In this document: positions 1-6,550 of the stretch, one piece after another
How positions within the stretch are numbered: the stretch's first letter is position 1
Layout: each line of letters starts with the position of its first letter
Assembly (NCBI GenBank): GCA_014238395.1
Contig: JABABE010000074.1
Span: 1 to 10,346, forward strand
Reading direction: 5' to 3'
Length of the DNA stretch: 10,346 nucleotides
DNA from: Candidatus Kaiserbacteria bacterium
GTDB taxonomy: Bacteria > Patescibacteriota > Minisyncoccia > Phycocordibacterales > JABAAK01
The notes under the pieces: model-generated
Databases searched by the model: none
What the model saw: only the letters and a program-made list of their open reading frames with translations
What the model was told of the DNA's origin: nothing
Made by a program: the position numbers and the translations under genes

Positions 1-1
1 A

Positions 2-1822
2 AACCCGCCACAAGCAAACATAAATCCTTTTGATACAGGAGAACTTTCGCTTCCTGTGTGTGGAGATGCTCAACTATTAACCTTTAGTTCTGGATCTTTT
101 ACTTGTGCGAATGATTATAAAACACAAACAGAAAAAAATATCACACAGGGTGCAGACCAATATACACAAACACCTTCCTTTGACGATCAAGGAAATCTGG
201 TAGAAGACTATAGGTTTTTGTGTCTATCCACACAATATTTTAGAGGGCTTAGGGATACGGCTTCTGGGTTATATGCTGTATGTGAACTAAATCTGTTAAC
301 AGAAATAGATAAAAATGCTGTTGAATGTCCTTTCGGGCATGTTGCAGATGGATTTGACGAAGGTACAGCATTAACCTCCAGGCAAATAGTTTGTAAAAAA
401 GCTTTAGATTATGCATTTAATAGTTTGATAGGGAAGGAAGAAAAACTTTTATCAAAGCTAAGTATAAAAGATACTTGTAAAACTGGGTATGTCTTAATAA
501 AAGGGGATGAGACTACTACAGATTGGCATTGTGGTGTGAACAACATATCTATAGAACAAGAAAAGGAATACTTCTGTTCACAAAACCCAACTTACAAAAT
601 ATGTGAAAACAACTTTGATTTCGTGTCTTATTTCAACATACCTACACAATTTCTTGCTATCGGGTCAACTGGAGACAGTGATGGTGGCAGTACAGGTAAA
701 GGAGCAGTATATATATTTGAAAAAAAGTTAAATGGAGCATTAACCCAATCTCTAAAAATATCAAACAACGGAGGTGGTGAAGGAAAGCTGAATGTCGATT
801 TAGATGGTAACGATTATTTTGGCACCTCTGTTTCATATTCAACTGATGTCCTTGTGGTTGGAGCAAAAGAAGATGACGACGGAAAATCTGGCGCAGGAGC
901 AGCGTACATCTTTCATAAGGATTCAAATAAAGAATGGTCTCAAACCCTAAAAATCTCAAACAACGGAGGAGGTACTGGAAAGCTGAATGTAGATTTGGAT
1001 AAGTATGATTTTTTCGGTGCTTCTGTGTCGTATTCAAACAAGACTCTTGCTGTAGGAACCTATGGAGATGATGACGGAGATAATCACCAAGGGGCAGTAT
1101 ACATCTTTGAACAAAAACCAAATAAAGAATGGTCTCAAACCCTTAAGATTTCAGAGAACGGAGGAGGAATTGAAAAGCTGGATGTTAACTTAGATTTTCT
1201 TGATTTTTTCGGTAATTCTGTGTCGTATTCAAACAGCACTCTTGCTGTAGGAGCCTATGGAGATGATGACGGAGGGGATCACAAAGGAGCAGTATACATT
1301 TTTGAAAAAGACTCAAACGGAGACTGGTCTCAAACTCTTAAGATTTCAGACAACGGAGGAGGAACTGGAAAGTTGGATGTTAACCTAGATACTTTTGATT
1401 ATTTTGGAATCTCCGTATCGTATTCAGATAACAAACTTCTTGTTGGAGCACCGAGTGATGATGATGGAGGAACAGGAAGAGGTGCCGTGTATCTATTTGA
1501 AAGAGACTCAAACGGAGTATGGTCTCAAACCCTTAAAATCTCAGACAACGCAGGAGGACCTGGAAAGGTAAGTGTTAGTTTAGACGACTATGATTTGTTT
1601 GGTTCCTCGGCATCGCATTTAGGTAACACTATTTCCGTAGGTTCATATAGAAACGATGGAGGGGAGGAGAAAGGAGCGGTATATCTTTTTGAAAAAGATT
1701 TAAGTGGAGTGTGGTCTCAGACTTTTAAGATTTCAAACAATGAAGGAGGAGACGGATTGGCTAATGTTGATTTAAACAGCTTTGCTAAGTTTGGGTCTTC
1801 TGTGTCACTGTCTGATATATAA
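2..1822 (+). CDS. Exported Cys-rich FG-GAP beta-propeller protein, 5' end outside window
   Basis: Open from the window edge (606 residues visible), so the true start and any signal peptide lie upstream. An in-frame GTG at 56 is not needed as a start, because the frame is open before it. Numbering from that GTG, residues 1-190 form a domain with ten cysteines (about 2, 17, 56, 76, 91, 113, 141, 159, 174, 183). The even number suggests disulfides and an extracytoplasmic location. Residues 199-588 contain six copies of a 64-65-residue unit with the pattern FGxSVSYS, LAVGAYGDDDGG, GAVYIFE, WSQTLKIS. This is an FG-GAP-type repeat (PF14312-like, by recognition), the fold of integrin-alpha propellers; its Asp-rich turns may bind calcium. 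The propeller has no cysteines. The protein ends just after a last FG strand, which suits closure of a ring. Likely a surface or adhesion protein; the partner is unknown. The TAA overlaps the next ATG by one base. Confidence 0.85.
   Translation, partial: NPPQANINPFDTGELSLPVCGDAQLLTFSSGSFTCANDYKTQTEKNITQGADQYTQTPSFDDQGNLVEDYRFLCLSTQYFRGLRDTASGLYAVCELNLLTEIDKNAVECPFGHVADGFDEGTALTSRQIVCKKALDYAFNSLIGKEEKLLSKLSIKDTCKTGYVLIKGDETTTDWHCGVNNISIEQEKEYFCSQNPTYKICENNFDFVSYFNIPTQFLAIGSTGDSDGGSTGKGAVYIFEKKLNGALTQSLKISNNGGGEGKLNVDLDGNDYFGTSVSYSTDVLVVGAKEDDDGKSGAGAAYIFHKDSNKEWSQTLKISNNGGGTGKLNVDLDKYDFFGASVSYSNKTLAVGTYGDDDGDNHQGAVYIFEQKPNKEWSQTLKISENGGGIEKLDVNLDFLDFFGNSVSYSNSTLAVGAYGDDDGGDHKGAVYIFEKDSNGDWSQTLKISDNGGGTGKLDVNLDTFDYFGISVSYSDNKLLVGAPSDDDGGTGRGAVYLFERDSNGVWSQTLKISDNAGGPGKVSVSLDDYDLFGSSASHLGNTISVGSYRNDGGEEKGAVYLFEKDLSGVWSQTFKISNNEGGDGLANVDLNSFAKFGSSVSLSDI
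650..1819 (+). repeat. 195-bp in-frame tandem repeat encoding the propeller blades
   Basis: The FG codon pair recurs at 818, 1013, 1208, 1403, 1598 and 1790, giving spacings of 195, 195, 195, 195 and 192 bp. Units also share DNA blocks, not only protein pattern: the 20-plus bases beginning at 926 recur exactly at 1121, and a similar block links 1021-1040 to 1216-1235. The first unit (from about 650) and the last (after 1790) are partial and complementary. Exact DNA identity between neighbouring units suggests recent duplication or gene conversion. Confidence 0.9.
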
Positions 1823-2214
1823 TGTACCTATCTCTAGATATAGGAGAAAAAAACACTGGAATAGCATTCTCAGATGAAAGTATGACCATCGCGAACCCTA
1901 AAAAGGTTGTCAAAACTGCCAGACTAAAAAAAGAACTTCAAGATCTTTTCGACGCAAGTAACTATACAGGCGTAGTCATTGGGCACTCAACTGACTTTTC
2001 TGGAAAAGATAATGAAATAATGGGAAAAGTTTATTCTGTTAAAACAGCAATAGAAAAAATGCTGAAAAATACAGATACCGAAATCCACTTGCATCAAGAA
2101 ATGTATACTACACGACAAGCTTCAAGGGATGGGTCAGGCAGAGACGACGAGGCAGCTGCCATTATACTTCAAAGTTTCTTAGACACTAAAAAATTTAAAA
2201 ATAATAAAATATAA
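1822..2214 (+). CDS. ruvX: RuvX/YqgF-family RNase H-fold nuclease
   Basis: A 130-residue protein, close to the usual YqgF size (about 135-150). The family patterns appear in order. LSLDIGEKNTGIAFSD at residues 3-18 includes the first acidic residue, D6. VVIGHSTDFSG (51-61) corresponds to the usual VVGLPxxxxG. HQEMYTT (91-97) replaces the common DERLTT but keeps the catalytic Glu (E93). RDDEAAAIILQSFLD (107-121) carries the third acidic residue (D108). The family processes the 5' end of pre-16S rRNA in Escherichia coli and was originally predicted to be a Holliday-junction resolvase. All three acidic positions are present, so activity is likely. The ATG overlaps the preceding TAA (TAATG) and no Shine-Dalgarno is visible, which suggests translational coupling. 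The next gene follows after 2 bp. Confidence 0.85.
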   Translation: MYLSLDIGEKNTGIAFSDESMTIANPKKVVKTARLKKELQDLFDASNYTGVVIGHSTDFSGKDNEIMGKVYSVKTAIEKMLKNTDTEIHLHQEMYTTRQASRDGSGRDDEAAAIILQSFLDTKKFKNNKI

Positions 2215-2216
2215 AT

Positions 2217-2564
2217 ATGGAAGAAATATCAATTAAAGATTTTGCAAAAGTTCAAATGAAAGTGGGAACTATTATAAACGTAGAAGATGTGGATGGTGCA
2301 GACAAGTTATTAAACTTGACGATAGACATCGGAGAAGATAGTCCTAGAACAATTCTTTCTGGTATAAAAGAGTTTGTAGAAAAAGACGAACTGATTTCAA
2401 CTCAATGTGTGGTGGTGTCAAATCTAAAAATAAGAAAAATAAAAGATATAGAAAGTAATGGTATGGTTGTGGCCTCTTTTGTAAAAAAAGAAGACGGCTC
2501 CATACAATCTTTTTCTCTTGTAAAGCCAGATAAACAAATGCAAAACGGATCACTTTTATCATAA
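2217..2564 (+). CDS. Stand-alone tRNA-binding domain protein (EMAP/MetRS C-terminal type)
   Basis: A 115-residue protein that is almost entirely one tRNA_bind OB-fold (PF01588 type). It shows the features of the C-terminal dimerisation and tRNA-binding domain of bacterial MetRS and of Arc1p/EMAPII: IKDFAKVQMKVGTI (residues 6-19), ADKLLNLTIDIG (28-39), RTILSGI (44-50), VVVSNLKIRKIKDIESNGM (65-83). No catalytic synthetase module is attached. It could be a detached MetRS C-terminal domain, a CsaA/YgjH-like chaperone-type protein or a general tRNA carrier; sequence alone does not decide. It lies 2 bp after ruvX and is probably co-transcribed. No Shine-Dalgarno is seen. The gene converges on tRNA-Arg with 37 bp between them. 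Confidence 0.8.
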   Translation: MEEISIKDFAKVQMKVGTIINVEDVDGADKLLNLTIDIGEDSPRTILSGIKEFVEKDELISTQCVVVSNLKIRKIKDIESNGMVVASFVKKEDGSIQSFSLVKPDKQMQNGSLLS

Positions 2565-2601
2565 AGTAGCAAGTAACAAAACAAAGCAAAAAATCAAATT
2601 G

Positions 2602-2675
2602 CCCCCTGGGTAGGATTCGAACCCACGACCTTTCCCTTAGAAGGGGACTGCTCTATCCAACTGAGCTACCAGGGG
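2602..2675 (-). tRNA. tRNA-Arg, anticodon TCT
   Basis: Read on the - strand, the 7-bp acceptor stem CCCCTGG/CCAGGGG pairs perfectly, with discriminator G. T8 and A9 precede a D-stem GCTC/GAGC. The anticodon loop CTTCTAA places TCT (reads AGA) at 34-36. The T-arm is GTGGG-TTCGAAT-CCTAC. The top anticodon-stem pair 27-43 is a G-A mismatch; the other four pair. CCA is not encoded: the next bases read CAA. A T-rich run follows the 3' end on the - strand. The gene is divergent from the GGDEF gene. Confidence 0.97.
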
Positions 2676-2677
2676 CG

Positions 2678-2701
2678 TATATGTATTGTATTATACATAT
2701 A
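2678..2701. repeat. 9-bp inverted repeat between the divergent tRNA-Arg and GGDEF genes
   Basis: TATATGTAT (2678-2686) and its exact reverse complement ATACATATA (2693-2701) are separated by 6 bp. The palindrome overlaps the -10 of the tRNA-Arg promoter and the -35 of the opposite promoter, so it sits where a dimeric regulator could act on both genes. High AT content makes chance palindromes easier. Confidence 0.5.
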
Positions 2702-2715
2702 TAAGAATATATAAT
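2686..2715 (+). promoter_or_regulatory. Sigma70-type promoter for the GGDEF-mscS unit
   Basis: TTGTAT (2686-2691) and TATAAT (2710-2715) are separated by 18 bp. Seven bases lie between the -10 and the ATG at 2723, so the predicted start of transcription coincides with the start codon and the mRNA would be leaderless or nearly so. No Shine-Dalgarno is present, which agrees. Confidence 0.5.
2690..2695 (-). promoter_or_regulatory. -10 element of the tRNA-Arg promoter
   Basis: On the - strand these bases read TATAAT, a perfect consensus, 14 bp upstream of the tRNA 5' end. This predicts transcription starting about 7 nt before the tRNA. No good -35 is visible at 17 bp. The element lies inside the palindrome at 2678-2701. 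Confidence 0.5.
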
Positions 2716-2722
2716 ATAGTAA

Positions 2723-3676
2723 ATGAAATTTTTTAGAAAAAAGAAATTAAAGGCAGATGCCAAAGTATACGATGAAGATAGTTATGTGCCTTTTGGGTCT
2801 GATCCTGAACACAAGAAAACTTGGGGGCATACAATCTACAGTAAAATTAAAAAGAGCTCTAAACCAATGGCAATTATGGACGAATTAGGGTGTGTCATAT
2901 ACCAAAACTTAAAAATGGATGAAGTGTGTGATTCTAGGTCTACAAAACAAATAATCGATATTATGGATGGGTTTTCTATAGAAAGATTACATGTTTTCTT
3001 TTCAAAAGAAAAGTACAGATCAAGAGCAATAAAATTTTATTCTTGGCTAAAAAAGGAAAATGCAGAAAATATAAGTAAAGAGAGTTTTTCTATAGAGAGT
3101 TCCGATAAAGTTATTATATCTGTCTTTCCGGTATCTGACTTTAATATTTTAATCCTAGACGCAGAATCAGAAAATACTGGAGAAAAAATGATCAACATAG
3201 ATTTTTTGACAAACTTGAAAGATAAAACGACTGCTTCAGAAATTTTAAAATTTGAGTGCGCAAGAACAAAAAGCTCAAAAAAGAAATTTGCATTTGCACT
3301 GATTTCAATTGATTATTTCAAACAGCTAAACACAGAGTGTGGTTTTCAATCAGGAAATAAAGTCATAGAGATAACAGCAAAAATAGTAGAAAATGCAACA
3401 AGGGATGTTGATTGGTGTGCAAGATGGTTTGGAGCGGAGTTCGCTTTGTTTATAAATGGAGAGGATAAAGATTTTGTAACAAACACGCTAAAGAACATAA
3501 ACAAAGAAATAGAAAACACAGATTTTAAAACACCAGTTTCATTCAAAGTCACAGCAAGCATAGGAGCAAAATATATAAAGGAGGAGGAGATAAAACCAGA
3601 AGAATTGACCGATCAGGCCAGAAAATCTCTTAAAAAAGCTCAAGACATAGGTAAAGCAGCAGTACATATAGAATAA
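2723..3676 (+). CDS. PAS-like/degenerate GGDEF protein, probably catalytically dead with intact I-site
   Basis: 317 residues with no predicted membrane segment. Residues 1-30 are basic and hydrophilic. Residues about 47-148 resemble a PAS fold (KPMAIMDELGCVIYQN) and are poorly conserved. Residues 158-317 are a GGDEF domain: FALISIDYFKQLN (191-203), then RDVDWCARWFGAEF (227-240), then a C-terminal TASIGAK (278-283 region). The signature GG(D/E)EF is FGAEF (236-240). Aligned to PleD, the two metal ligands (D327, E370) correspond to S195 and A238, and base-contact D344 to N212, so diguanylate cyclase activity is unlikely. N203 (PleD N335) is kept. The RxxD inhibitory-site motif RDVD (227-230) stands exactly five residues before the signature, so c-di-GMP binding remains possible. 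It is followed 4 bp later by the MscS gene, suggesting one transcript and a shared envelope role. Confidence 0.8.
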   Translation: MKFFRKKKLKADAKVYDEDSYVPFGSDPEHKKTWGHTIYSKIKKSSKPMAIMDELGCVIYQNLKMDEVCDSRSTKQIIDIMDGFSIERLHVFFSKEKYRSRAIKFYSWLKKENAENISKESFSIESSDKVIISVFPVSDFNILILDAESENTGEKMINIDFLTNLKDKTTASEILKFECARTKSSKKKFAFALISIDYFKQLNTECGFQSGNKVIEITAKIVENATRDVDWCARWFGAEFALFINGEDKDFVTNTLKNINKEIENTDFKTPVSFKVTASIGAKYIKEEEIKPEELTDQARKSLKKAQDIGKAAVHIE

Positions 3677-3680
3677 AATT

Positions 3681-4688
3681 ATGACACTACAAGATACAAA
3701 TTTTCAACTTTTTTTTCTCCTATTTCTTGTTCTAACTGTTTTTTTCTTTTTACTTCATAGGTATTTTTTAAAAACACTTAAAAATATAAGCAGTAAATCA
3801 AAAAATAAAATAGATGATGTTTTGATACTGCTTCTTTCCTCATTTTCTATATATTTTTATATGTTCCTGTCATTTGTAATAGCAGCAATGTATTCAATAG
3901 ATTTGTCGCAAAACATTCAAGCAATATTACTTTCTATTGTTGTGTTTTGGCTAGCATACAGACTTTCTACTGTGGTAAACGAGTGCATGAAAACACTTTT
4001 TTGTGAAAATGAAAAAAGTTCCATAAAACAACTAATAACTTTTTTTGTATCATTCGCAAAGATTATTATCTGGATAATAGCACTGCTTATAATACTCTCT
4101 TTAAACGGGGTAAAAATAACAACATTACTTGCCTCACTCGGTATAGGTGGACTGGCTGTGGCTTTCGCCTCTCAAAAAATTCTTTCAGATCTTTTTTCTG
4201 CATTCGTTATTTTTTTTGACAAACCTTTTGGTGTAGGGGATTACATAGTAGTAGATCAAAAAGACGGTGTTGTAGAGCACATAGGTATCAAAACAACGAG
4301 GATAAGGTCTTTGTCAGGTGAACTGATAATCATACCAAACGAAGAAATGACAAGTGCCATAATACAAAATTATAAATCAGTTTCAGAAAGACGCTCTGTG
4401 ATAAACATAGGTGTTTTGTATGAAACGCAGAAAGAAAAATTAAAAAAAGTTACAGATATTATGTCTAGCACGGTTTTAAAAAATTCAAAGTGCAGACTAG
4501 ACAGGGCGACATTAAAAGAATTTGCTTCTTCGTCTGTAAACTATGAACTAGTTTTTTTTGCAAAAGTTTCTTCATATAAAGAATTTTTAGTCACAAATGA
4601 GGAAGTCCTTTTCGATATATTTGACCAGTTTTCCTCAGAAGGAATTGAGTTTGCGTATCCAACGCAAACACTGTATCTCAAAAAATAA
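3681..4688 (+). CDS. MscS-family mechanosensitive ion channel
   Basis: 335 residues, longer than E. coli MscS (286). About five membrane segments can be read: residues 8-28, 47-71, 78-97, 117-141 and the pore-lining helix 147-170 with the small-residue pattern ASLGIGGLAVAFASQ. The family-typical FVIFFDKPFGVGDYI (175-189) joins the pore to the cytoplasmic beta domain. There, VEHIGIKTTRIR (198-209) and IIIPN (216-220) are standard MscS sequence. The C-terminal alpha/beta cage ends with FAYPTQTLYLK (324-334), matching the usual PxxT ending. The expected role is an inner-membrane channel that opens under membrane tension to release solutes on osmotic downshock. The ATG is 4 bp after the GGDEF stop, without a Shine-Dalgarno, so expression probably depends on the upstream gene. 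Confidence 0.93.
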   Translation: MTLQDTNFQLFFLLFLVLTVFFFLLHRYFLKTLKNISSKSKNKIDDVLILLLSSFSIYFYMFLSFVIAAMYSIDLSQNIQAILLSIVVFWLAYRLSTVVNECMKTLFCENEKSSIKQLITFFVSFAKIIIWIIALLIILSLNGVKITTLLASLGIGGLAVAFASQKILSDLFSAFVIFFDKPFGVGDYIVVDQKDGVVEHIGIKTTRIRSLSGELIIIPNEEMTSAIIQNYKSVSERRSVINIGVLYETQKEKLKKVTDIMSSTVLKNSKCRLDRATLKEFASSSVNYELVFFAKVSSYKEFLVTNEEVLFDIFDQFSSEGIEFAYPTQTLYLKK

Positions 4689-4711
4689 TACTGGAAGGAA
4701 AAATATATATG

Positions 4712-4720
4712 TGGTATCTT
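4712..4720 (+). promoter_or_regulatory. Extended -10 promoter of tRNA-Val
   Basis: TGG followed by TATCTT fits the extended -10 form TGn-TATnnT. Only 7 bp separate it from the mature tRNA 5' end at 4728, so transcription is predicted to start at or one base before G1. No convincing -35 is visible. The same TGG-TATnnT form precedes tRNA-Leu and tRNA-His. Confidence 0.5.
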
Positions 4721-4727
4721 GTCATAA

Positions 4728-4801
<74 letters not shown>

Positions 4802-4805
4802 CAAA

Positions 4806-5570
4806 ATGATTACTCCTACTATTATCTATGAAGATGAAAATTTATTAGTTTTAGACAAACCATCTGGACTTATCGTTCATTCAAATGAAAGGGAAGAAAA
4901 ATATACTCTTGCATCTTTTGTCAAAGAAAGAAACAAGGAAATGATTGGTGTTGGAGAAGACATGTTCACAGAAAAAGGTGTCTTAATAGAAAGACCTGGG
5001 ATAGTGCACCGACTAGATAGAGATACAAGCGGTGTAATGGTCTTAGCCAAAAACCAATCTACATACATAGGACTGAAAAGATTTTTCTCGACAAGAAAAG
5101 TTGTAAAAGAATATCACGCTTTTGTATATGGAACTCTTAAGCACAAAAGAGGGACAATCACAGCCAAAATCGGAAGATCTGCTGCACACACAAATATTTT
5201 TACTACAAAATCTCCAAAGGGAAAGCTTAGGGACGCAGAAACTGAGTACTCTTTAATGTGGTCTGGCAAAGGCGCCTCATTTGTTAGATTTTTTCCATTA
5301 ACAGGGAGGACTCATCAAGTAAGAGTGCACGCAAAACATATAGGACATCAAATACTGAAAGACCCACTGTATGCAAAGAAAAAATCAGAAACAGATGACA
5401 CAAGCTTTGGGTTCGAGAGACTTGCTCTGCATGCAAGAAGGATAACCATACCATATGCAAAAAAAGAAATGACTTTCTATTCACCGTATCCAAAAGATTT
5501 CAAGAAAGCTTTTAAACAAGCAGGAATAGAGCAAGAAAATCTTATAGGTTGCGTTATGCAAAACTTTTAA
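4806..5570 (+). CDS. RluA-family 23S rRNA/tRNA pseudouridine synthase, without S4 domain
   Basis: 254 residues beginning MITPTIIYEDENLLVLDKPS, the usual opening of the catalytic domain. The frame is open further upstream, but that part lies inside tRNA-Val and encodes no homologous sequence, so ATG 4806 is chosen. Family motifs: DKPSGLIVH (17-25), HRLDRDTSGVMVLAK (68-82) with the catalytic Asp at D71, LTGRTHQVRVHAKHIGHQIL (165-184), and RLALHA (205-210). The N-terminal S4 domain found in RluC and RluD is absent, as in RluA-type enzymes. It isomerises uridine to pseudouridine in rRNA or tRNA; the exact target cannot be read from sequence. There is no Shine-Dalgarno, and the start is 4 nt after the tRNA. 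L19 follows after 12 bp, so both are probably expressed from the tRNA-Val promoter. Confidence 0.92.
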   Translation: MITPTIIYEDENLLVLDKPSGLIVHSNEREEKYTLASFVKERNKEMIGVGEDMFTEKGVLIERPGIVHRLDRDTSGVMVLAKNQSTYIGLKRFFSTRKVVKEYHAFVYGTLKHKRGTITAKIGRSAAHTNIFTTKSPKGKLRDAETEYSLMWSGKGASFVRFFPLTGRTHQVRVHAKHIGHQILKDPLYAKKKSETDDTSFGFERLALHARRITIPYAKKEMTFYSPYPKDFKKAFKQAGIEQENLIGCVMQNF

Positions 5571-5582
5571 GTATTATAAAAT

Positions 5583-6194
5583 ATGACACAACAAGTAGTT
5601 TCACCAATCGACACACAAAGTAGAATAGAAATCAAGATACAAACAGGAGACAGTGTAAGAGTATGGCAAAAAATAAAAGAGAAAAACAAAATAAGATTGC
5701 AGGCATTTGAAGGCATAGTGATATCAAAAAAACACGGTAATGAACCAGGCTCAACTTTTACTGTCAGGAGGGTTGGCACAGATGGCATAGGTATTGAAAA
5801 AACTTTTCCACTTTTTTCTCCAATGATAGACAAAATAGAAGTAACAAGAAGATCAAAAACAAGAAGAGCAAAACTTTACTACCTTAGGAAAAAGACAGCA
5901 AGAAAGATTAGAGAAAAATTGAAAAAAATTTTTGCTATAGGTATTTCGACTGTGAGTGAAGTAGAACAAGAAAAGAAAAAAATCGAACAGGAAAAACAAG
6001 AAAAACTAAAGAAAGAAAAAGAAGAAAAACTAAAAGAGGAAAAAGCTAAAAAAGAAGAACAGGAACAGAAGAAAATAGAACAAGAAAAGAAAAAAGAATT
6101 GGAACAAGATCAACAAGAGATAGAACAAGAGAAAGAACAAGGAGAAGATGAAAAGAAATCAGAAGAAAACGGAGCAGAAGAAAACAAAGAATAG
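5583..6194 (+). CDS. rplS: Large ribosomal subunit protein L19 with long charged C-terminal extension
   Basis: 203 residues, against about 115 for typical L19. Residues about 12-112 are a complete L19: [10 protein letters not shown] (22-31), [10 protein letters not shown] (38-47), STFTVRRV (57-64), [13 protein letters not shown] (68-80), [20 protein letters not shown] (85-104). The protein sits at the subunit interface near bridge B8. Residues about 125-203 are almost only Lys, Glu and Gln (IEQEKKK-like units), predicted as a long single helix or coiled coil ending in an acidic tail. The usual bacterial partners rpsP, rimM and trmD are not beside it. Start ATG has no Shine-Dalgarno; TATTATAAAAT lies directly upstream, which may be only AT-rich leader. 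The extension is encoded by a nearly pure purine strand. Confidence 0.95.
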   Translation: MTQQVVSPIDTQSRIEIKIQTGDSVRVWQKIKEKNKIRLQAFEGIVISKKHGNEPGSTFTVRRVGTDGIGIEKTFPLFSPMIDKIEVTRRSKTRRAKLYYLRKKTARKIREKLKKIFAIGISTVSEVEQEKKKIEQEKQEKLKKEKEEKLKEEKAKKEEQEQKKIEQEKKKELEQDQQEIEQEKEQGEDEKKSEENGAEENKE

Positions 6195-6239
6195 AGCTGA
6201 TAACAAAGTAGTATCAAACTACATAAATGAAATACTAAA

Positions 6240-6248
6240 TGGTATAGT
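6240..6248 (+). promoter_or_regulatory. Extended -10 promoter of tRNA-Leu
   Basis: TGG followed by TATAGT matches the extended -10 form, with 16 bp to the tRNA 5' end. The predicted precursor leader is about 9-10 nt. No -35 consensus is seen. It shares the TGG-TATnnT form with the other + strand tRNA promoters here. Confidence 0.45.
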
Positions 6249-6264
6249 AAATATACATAATTAT

Positions 6265-6348
6265 GCTCGGGTGGCGAAACTGGTAGACGCGTACGCTTGA
6301 GGGGTGTATGGGAGCAATCCCGTGGAGGTTCAATTCCTCTTCCGAGCA
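6265..6348 (+). tRNA. tRNA-Leu, anticodon GAG
   Basis: An 84-nt class II tRNA. Acceptor GCTCGGG/TCCGAGC (one G-T pair), discriminator A. Anticodon stem TACGC/GTGTA with loop TTGAGGG placing GAG at 6299-6301. The long variable arm contains the short stem GGGA/TCCC. The T-arm is GGAGG-TTCAATT-CCTCT. CCA is not encoded (CAC follows). It reads CTC and CTT codons. Confidence 0.97.
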
Positions 6349-6521
6349 CAAAACACCACAAAAAACAAACATCTTTGGTATTGACAAGGTGTCTGCCATA
6401 TGGAGAAAGCAATCTGCAAAACACACGGCTTCACCAGACCTTTCCTTTCTACTATAGGCAAATCAAAGGTGGCATTAATTTAAAATTATGCTACTATTTT
6501 TCCACTTCGGAACATTTTTCA
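6349..6521 (+). other. Non-coding spacer after tRNA-Leu with possible weak hairpin
   Basis: No gene is supported here; the open frame that crosses it begins inside the tRNA and resembles nothing. Bases 6386-6397 and 6427-6442 can fold in two competing ways: AAGG/CCTT plus TCTG/CAGA with a 2-nt bulge, or GGTG/CACC plus GCC/GGC. ACCTTT (6438-6443) can also pair with AAAGGT (6465-6470). No T-run follows, so an intrinsic terminator is not supported. A small RNA or leader structure is possible but unproven. Confidence 0.25.
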
Positions 6522-6550
6522 TTGAAAATATAAACCACACATGAGATAAT
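6522..6550 (+). promoter_or_regulatory. Sigma70-type promoter for nrdAB
   Basis: TTGAAA (6522-6527) and GATAAT (6545-6550) are separated by exactly 17 bp, and TGA before the -10 gives an extended -10. Predicted transcription start is near 6557, leaving about 28 nt of untranslated leader before the nrdA ATG at 6585, again without a Shine-Dalgarno. No NrdR-box pair is recognised nearby. Confidence 0.6.

Noticed and set aside
56..58. GTG as the start of the FG-GAP protein gene
   Set aside because: The frame is open back to base 2 and the sequence is continuous, so the gene is cut by the window edge rather than starting here.
2565..2601. Intrinsic terminator between the converging tRNA-binding gene and tRNA-Arg
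   Set aside because: The - strand is T-rich after the tRNA, but no GC hairpin precedes it apart from the tRNA itself, and the + strand shows neither hairpin nor T-run.
2676..2676. Extra G at the 5' end of tRNA-Arg (tRNA starting at 2676)
   Set aside because: Starting at 2675 gives a perfect 7-bp acceptor and places T8 and A9 correctly; the extra G would shift the fold.
6297..6533. Small open frame of 78 codons on the + strand
   Set aside because: It begins inside the tRNA-Leu anticodon arm, has no recognisable product, and ends in AT-rich promoter sequence.
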